From positions 1 through 10,070 of the forward strand of contig CAMKAE010000066.1 of assembly GCA_946410395.1 (NCBI GenBank): a stretch of DNA of 10,070 nt, written 5' to 3'. The position numbers and the translations under genes are program-made. The DNA is from an uncultured Clostridia bacterium. GTDB taxonomy: Bacteria > Bacillota > Clostridia > Christensenellales > Aristaeellaceae. This document shows, piece by piece, positions 7,135 through 10,070 of the stretch. Numbering within the stretch: position 1 is the stretch's first letter; each line of letters begins with the position of its first letter. The notes under the pieces were generated by a model. The model was not told where the DNA came from and did no database searches. It worked only from the letters and a program-made list of their open reading frames with translations.

Positions 7135-7163
7135 TTGACGCGCCTTCCATTTTATGTCATCAT
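7135..7163 (+). promoter_or_regulatory. Possible sigma-A promoter for the DUF1295 gene
   Basis: TTGACG at 7135-7140 is followed by 17 bp and CATCAT at 7158-7163, which matches 4 of 6 positions of TATAAT. It falls in a locally AT-richer stretch directly after the end of the PIG-L fusion gene. Transcription would begin near 7170 and reach the GGAG at 7188-7191 before TTG 7202. The -10 is weak, so this is a modest call. Confidence 0.4.
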
Positions 7164-7201
7164 GTCAGCGACCATCAACAAATGCTTGGAGTCTGATCGC
7201 A

Positions 7202-8047
7202 TTGAAGAACCGAAGCGCCAGTTTTCTGATCATCACCGCCATCTACCTGTTCTCCGGCGTGGCCGGCGCGCTGCTGTACCGCCACCTGCCCTACGCCTAC
7301 TGGATGAACCTGCTGCTGGCGGATGTGACCGCCACCGTGATCGTGTTCGTGTTCAGCGTGCTCTTCGGCAACGCCTCCGTGTATGACCCATACTGGAGCG
7401 TGTTCCCGGTGGCGGCGATCCTCGTCATCGCCGCGGGGCGGCATCTGACAACGCTGAACCTGCTGCACATCGCGGCCATCTGCTTCTGGGGCATCCGCCT
7501 GACCGGCAACTGGGCCTTCACCTTCCACGGCCTGCAGGAGCAGGACTGGCGCTACACCATGCTCCGAGAGCGCACGGGCAGGCTGTACCCCGCGGTCAAC
7601 CTGTTCGGCATCCACCTGGTGCCCACGCTGATCGTCTACCTCTGCTTCCTGCCGGCCGTGTACGCCATCGAGCATCGCCTGGACGGCGGGGCGCTGAGCT
7701 GGGCTTTCGTGATGCTCTCCTTTGCCGCCGCACTGTGGCAGGGGATCGCGGACTACCAGATGCACGCCTTCCGCAGGATCCATCGCGGAGAGCTGATGCG
7801 CAGGGGCCTGTGGACCCATTCGCGGCACCCCAACTACCTGGGCGAGATCCTGATGTGGTGGGGCATCGGGCTTTCGGTGGCGGTGACGGCGCCGCGGCCG
7901 TTCTGGCTGCTCTCCGGCGCCCTGGTCAACACCCTGCTCTTCCTGTTTATCAGCATTCCCATGGCGGATGAGCGCCAGTCCCGGAAGGCCGGCTTTGCGG
8001 AATACAAGGCTCAGACCCGGATGCTGCTGCCCATCCGGCACCGCTGA
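7202..8047 (+). CDS. DUF1295 / steroid 5-alpha-reductase-like membrane protein
   Basis: This is an integral membrane protein of 281 residues with about seven or eight hydrophobic segments. Family markers are SVYDPYWSVFP (59-69), FWGIRLTGNW (95-104), QDWRY, and the C-terminal signature GLWTHSRHPNYLGEI (202-216), shared with isoprenylcysteine methyltransferase and 5-alpha-reductase folds that bind a cofactor at the membrane. Bacterial DUF1295 proteins are mostly uncharacterised; reduction of a lipid double bond is the usual guess. I prefer TTG 7202 as start (KNRSASFLIITA...) because GGAG at 7188-7191 is well spaced. In-frame ATG 7154 has no ribosome binding site, overlaps the putative promoter, and would add a non-hydrophobic 16-residue tail. 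A strong terminator follows the stop codon. Confidence 0.85.
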   Translation: MKNRSASFLIITAIYLFSGVAGALLYRHLPYAYWMNLLLADVTATVIVFVFSVLFGNASVYDPYWSVFPVAAILVIAAGRHLTTLNLLHIAAICFWGIRLTGNWAFTFHGLQEQDWRYTMLRERTGRLYPAVNLFGIHLVPTLIVYLCFLPAVYAIEHRLDGGALSWAFVMLSFAAALWQGIADYQMHAFRRIHRGELMRRGLWTHSRHPNYLGEILMWWGIGLSVAVTAPRPFWLLSGALVNTLLFLFISIPMADERQSRKAGFAEYKAQTRMLLPIRHR

Positions 8048-8057
8048 CAAACGCACC

Positions 8058-8082
8058 AAAAAACGGGCTCAGCCCGTTTTTT
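8058..8082. terminator. Bidirectional intrinsic terminator
   Basis: A near-perfect palindrome, A6-CGGGCT-C-AGCCCG-T6, gives a GC-rich stem with a T-run on either strand. It lies 10 bp after the DUF1295 stop and 31 bp beyond the stop of the opposing STAS gene, so it can end transcription from both convergent genes. Confidence 0.93.
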
Positions 8083-8113
8083 GCTTTCCCGGCATTCCGG
8101 CGAAGCGCCGCCG

Positions 8114-8410
8114 TCATTCAATGGTCAGGATGTCCGTGAGCCCGGTGATCTCCAGGACCTCCCGGACAATCTCGCTGACGTGGATCAGCCGCAGGCCGCC
8201 CTTGGCGCTCATCTCCTTGTGCGCGCCCAGCAGCACGCGCAGTCCGGCGGAGGAGATGTACTCCAGCGCGGCCAAGTCCAGGGTCAGGGTCTGCGCGCCG
8301 CCCAGGGAGCGGGCCAGTTCCGCCTCCAGCTCCGGGGAGGTCACGGTGTCCAGCCGCCCCTCCAGCGCGATGGTCAGGTCGGTTCCCTTCAGGGTTTTCT
8401 CGATTTTCAT
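8114..8410 (-). CDS. STAS-domain anti-sigma factor antagonist (SpoIIAA/RsbV-like)
   Basis: This 98-residue single-domain STAS protein has the family layout: an N-terminal beta strand, TIALEGRLDTVTSPELEAEL (13-32), the core LDLAALEYISSAGLRVLL (44-61), and the C-terminal LRLIHVSEIVREVLEITGL (73-91). In SpoIIAA the regulated serine sits in DSSGL; the aligned residue here is S54 in ISSAGL. Unphosphorylated antagonists of this kind bind an anti-sigma kinase and free its sigma factor. No kinase or sigma gene is adjacent, so the partner must be encoded elsewhere; a lipid-transport (MlaB-like) role is less likely but cannot be excluded. The ribosome binding site GAGGAGGGA (8417-8425, minus strand) sits 6-7 nt upstream of the ATG. 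The gene has its own promoter and stands as a single-gene unit. Confidence 0.93.
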   Translation of the reverse strand: MKIEKTLKGTDLTIALEGRLDTVTSPELEAELARSLGGAQTLTLDLAALEYISSAGLRVLLGAHKEMSAKGGLRLIHVSEIVREVLEITGLTDILTIE

Positions 8411-8453
8411 GGCGGTTCCCTCCTCAGGATTTCTGTTTGCTCGCTGTGGCCCA

Positions 8454-8482
8454 AGTATAAGGGAAAAGCGCGGTCAAGTCAA
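8454..8482 (-). promoter_or_regulatory. Sigma-A promoter of the STAS gene
   Basis: Reading the minus strand, TTGACT (8482-8477) is followed by a 17-bp spacer and TATACT (8459-8454), which is 5 of 6 matches at each box with ideal spacing. A second, overlapping TTGACC (8477-8472) is too close to the -10 to serve it. The start site should lie near 8447, giving a leader of about 37 nt that includes the GAGGAGGGA ribosome binding site. Confidence 0.85.
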
Positions 8483-8502
8483 GTGGCGAAGAGTATGCCC
8501 GT

Positions 8503-8575
8503 GGGGGTGCCACCGGGGAGCCCCTCCACCGCTGCGGCGGTCCCCCTCTCCGGCAAGCCGGGGAGGCTGGGGGAT
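8503..8575 (-). repeat. Palindromic interspersed repeat, inverted and diverged copy 3
   Basis: On the minus strand this matches the family found at 1-55 and 106-160. It shares CTCCCCGGCTTGCCGG (16 bp, 8550-8565) exactly with the opposite-oriented copy at 8675-8690, and also the CGCCGCAGCG core and GAGGGGCT. Its second hairpin is ACCGC-CGCA-GCGGT (8528-8541), in which two base pairs differ from the GTCGC/GCGAC stem of the other copies yet pairing is kept. It begins about 20 bp upstream of the STAS promoter -35 box. Exact ends are uncertain. Confidence 0.8.
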
Positions 8576-8589
8576 GGCGTGGCGGCAAA

Positions 8590-8615
8590 TAGGGGCGCAG
8601 CAAGCGGCGCCCCTA
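8590..8615. repeat. Perfect 9-bp inverted repeat between the two repeat copies
   Basis: TAGGGGCGC (8590-8598) and GCGCCCCTA (8607-8615) are exact reverse complements around an 8-nt loop. There is no T-run, so it is not a typical terminator. It may be the centre of a composite repeat element bounded by copies 3 and 4, or an independent extragenic palindrome. Confidence 0.8.
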
Positions 8616-8670
8616 CTAAGCGTAATCGAAAAGCAGCAGTTGATCCGGTGCTGATGCAGCGGTACAGCCC

Positions 8671-8727
8671 CTGTCTCCCCGGCTTGCCGGGGAGATGTCG
8701 CCGCAGCGACAGAGGGGCTTCCCCGGC
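8671..8727 (+). repeat. Palindromic interspersed repeat, copy 4
   Basis: This is the same family as copies 1 and 2, in the same orientation. The first hairpin is TCTCCCCGG/CCGGGGAGA (8674-8682 with 8687-8695, loop CTTG), the second GTCGC-CGCA-GCGAC (8697-8710), followed by AGAGGGGCTTCC. It differs from copies 1 and 2 mainly at the tip of the first hairpin (CCGGCTTGCCGG in place of CTGAAAG). Together with copy 3 it forms imperfect inverted repeats around about 95 bp. Confidence 0.88.
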
Positions 8728-8743
8728 CGCCCTGTGAGAATGC

Positions 8744-8778
8744 AAAGCCCCCGGAACCTCGTATAAGGCTCCGGGGGC
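8744..8778 (-). terminator. Probable terminator of the GH94 gene
   Basis: GCCCCCGGA (8747-8755) pairs with TCCGGGGGC (8770-8778), with a short interrupted extension above the stem. On the minus strand the hairpin lies about 30 nt after the GH94 stop and is followed by TTTG, a short T-tract. The strong stem and position favour a terminator; the weak T-run limits confidence. Confidence 0.65.
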
Positions 8779-8807
8779 GATTTGTTGTCTGATCGGGTGT
8801 GAAAAGC

Positions 8808-10070
8808 TTACATGACCACCGTGACCTGGCATCCGTCGGTCAGCACATCGTCGGTCAGCAAACCGCCGGGGATCTCCTTGCCGTTGACCAGCACCTTGCC
8901 CTGGAAGCCTTCATGGTGCGCGCTGTTGTCCACGGTGATGTGCAGGCGCTTGCCGCGGAAGGTCTTGTCCATGGTGAAGCCGTCCCACTCCGCGGGGATC
9001 GCGGGGGTGATGCGCAGACCGTCAGGGGTCGGGCGCAGGCCCAGGATGCCCTCCACCATGCCCACCATCACGGTGGAAGCAGTGCCGGTCAGCCAGTGCA
9101 CGTGCGCGCGGCCGGGCTGGGGCGTCTCGTGTCCCTCGATGAACTGGCTGTGGACGTAGGGCTCGACCTCGCGGATCTCGGCGCGGTCATTGTAGGCGGC
9201 GGGGCAGCTCTCCTTGAAGTACTCGAAGGCCCGGCCACCATGGCCCATCAGGGCCTCGGCCAGGATCGCCCAGCCCTGGGGCTGGCAGAAGATGCCGCCG
9301 TTCTCCTTGGTGGTGGGGTTGAAGAGCTTCATGGCCGCGCCGTCGAAGTAATGCTTGCGGTAGCAGGGCGCCATCAGCTCGATGCCGTTGGGGGTGTTCA
9401 GCTCGCGGTGGACGCTCTCCATCGCCAGCTCGTTCTGCTCGGCGGTGCCGCCGCGGGAGATGACCGCCCAGCACTGAGGGTTCATCCACATCGAGGCCTC
9501 GGGGTCCTTCTTCGAGCCGATGACCATGCCCTCCTGGCTGTAGCCGCGCAGGAAGCGGTCGTCCTCCCAGAACCACTTGTTGATCTTCTCCAGCTGGTCC
9601 GCGGCGGTGGCCTTCAGCCAGGCGCGGTATTCGTCGTTCTCCGGCCGCTCGGGCAGGAGCTCGGCCAGCAGGTTCAGCGCATAGTAGAACTGGAAGGCCA
9701 CGAAGGAGGTCTCGCCGTTGGCGCCCAGCTGCAGGCAGTCGTTCCAGTCAGCGTGCAGGCCGGCGGGCATGCCGTGGCCGCCCAGGTGATGCATGGTGAA
9801 GTCGATGGCGCGCTTCAGGTGCTCGGCGACCGTGCCCTCGTCATAGTCGGCGAAGGGGATCACTTCGTCCATGAAGGCCTTGTCGCCGGTCTCCGCCACA
9901 TACTTGTACACGGTCGGGAAGAGCCACATGGCGTCGTCGGCGCGGTACTTCGGGTGGCCGGTGGCCCGGACATAGCTCTCCTGCTCGGGCGTGTCCTCGT
10001 GGCCGGGATTGTGAGTAAACTTCACCAGCGGCAGGCCGGCGCCGTGGTGCACCTGGGCGGAGAGCATGAA
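8808..10070 (-). CDS. GH94 family glycoside phosphorylase, C-terminal part (cut by window edge)
   Basis: This is the last 420 residues of a cellobiose-phosphorylase-like enzyme; the N-terminal half lies beyond the right edge. GH94 enzymes cleave beta-linked disaccharides or oligosaccharides with phosphate to give a sugar 1-phosphate. Markers include YRADDAMWLFPTVYKYV, the active-site motif HADWNDC (D-W-N-D-C encoded at 9735-9749, carrying the catalytic Asp), SMWMNPQCWAVIS, NGGIFCQPQGWAILAEALMG, and the C-terminal HVHWLTGTAS followed by GLRPTPDGLRITPAIPAEW, which leads into the terminal beta-sandwich. No signal peptide can be judged because the N-terminus is missing; the family is usually cytoplasmic. 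Substrate (cellobiose, chitobiose, laminaribiose or longer glucan) cannot be decided from this half. No frameshift or lost motif is visible. Confidence 0.93.
   Translation of the reverse strand, partial: FMLSAQVHHGAGLPLVKFTHNPGHEDTPEQESYVRATGHPKYRADDAMWLFPTVYKYVAETGDKAFMDEVIPFADYDEGTVAEHLKRAIDFTMHHLGGHGMPAGLHADWNDCLQLGANGETSFVAFQFYYALNLLAELLPERPENDEYRAWLKATAADQLEKINKWFWEDDRFLRGYSQEGMVIGSKKDPEASMWMNPQCWAVISRGGTAEQNELAMESVHRELNTPNGIELMAPCYRKHYFDGAAMKLFNPTTKENGGIFCQPQGWAILAEALMGHGGRAFEYFKESCPAAYNDRAEIREVEPYVHSQFIEGHETPQPGRAHVHWLTGTASTVMVGMVEGILGLRPTPDGLRITPAIPAEWDGFTMDKTFRGKRLHITVDNSAHHEGFQGKVLVNGKEIPGGLLTDDVLTDGCQVTVVM

Noticed and set aside
8590..8615. Intrinsic terminator at the TAGGGGCGC palindrome
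   Set aside because: The stem is perfect, but no T-run follows on either strand and no gene ends there.
7968..8654. Plus-strand open frames across the STAS gene and the repeat region
   Set aside because: They overlap the DUF1295 end, a strong terminator and the STAS gene in antisense, and show no domain or ribosome binding site.

Overview
The window looks like a chromosomal segment of a GC-rich, gut-type member of the Clostridia. This is an inference from the clostridial-style LeuRS, strong AAGGAGG ribosome binding sites, a STAS-type anti-sigma antagonist, a secreted NlpC/P60 protein and GC-rich coding sequence (about 65% in a leuS line I counted by hand). No rRNA, tRNA, CRISPR array, integrase or transposase was seen.

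Layout. Positions 1-160 hold two identical 55-bp copies of a palindromic repeat. From 191 to 7113, six closely spaced or overlapping genes run on the + strand without a visible terminator: a DUF559 endonuclease-like protein, an MNT nucleotidyltransferase antitoxin and its HEPN toxin, then leuS, a zinc-ribbon membrane protein, a maltose/galactoside-type O-acetyltransferase, and a secreted three-domain protein (NlpC/P60, F5/8C-like, PIG-L/LmbE deacetylase). The first gene is richer in AT than leuS and sits next to the repeats, which suggests that the DUF559/MNT/HEPN unit is an acquired defence or addiction cassette placed directly upstream of an essential tRNA synthetase gene.

A DUF1295 membrane protein gene follows, probably with its own promoter and a TTG start, and ends at a strong bidirectional terminator (8058-8082). 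On the - strand lie a STAS-domain gene with a near-consensus promoter and the 3' part of a GH94 phosphorylase gene running off the right edge. The gap between these two holds two more copies of the same repeat in inverted orientation, a separate hairpin, and the probable GH94 terminator.

How the genes may work together. The MNT protein carries GS-X10-DXD and the HEPN protein carries R-X4-H-X-Y, the paired signatures of an AMPylating antitoxin and its RNase toxin. The acetyltransferase and the NlpC/P60-PIG-L protein overlap by 35 nt and may be co-translated; a shared role in modifying surface glycan is an inference. The most interesting points are the DUF559-MNT-HEPN triad upstream of leuS, the NlpC/P60-F5/8C-PIG-L fusion, and the repeat family, in which one copy shows compensatory changes in a hairpin stem.
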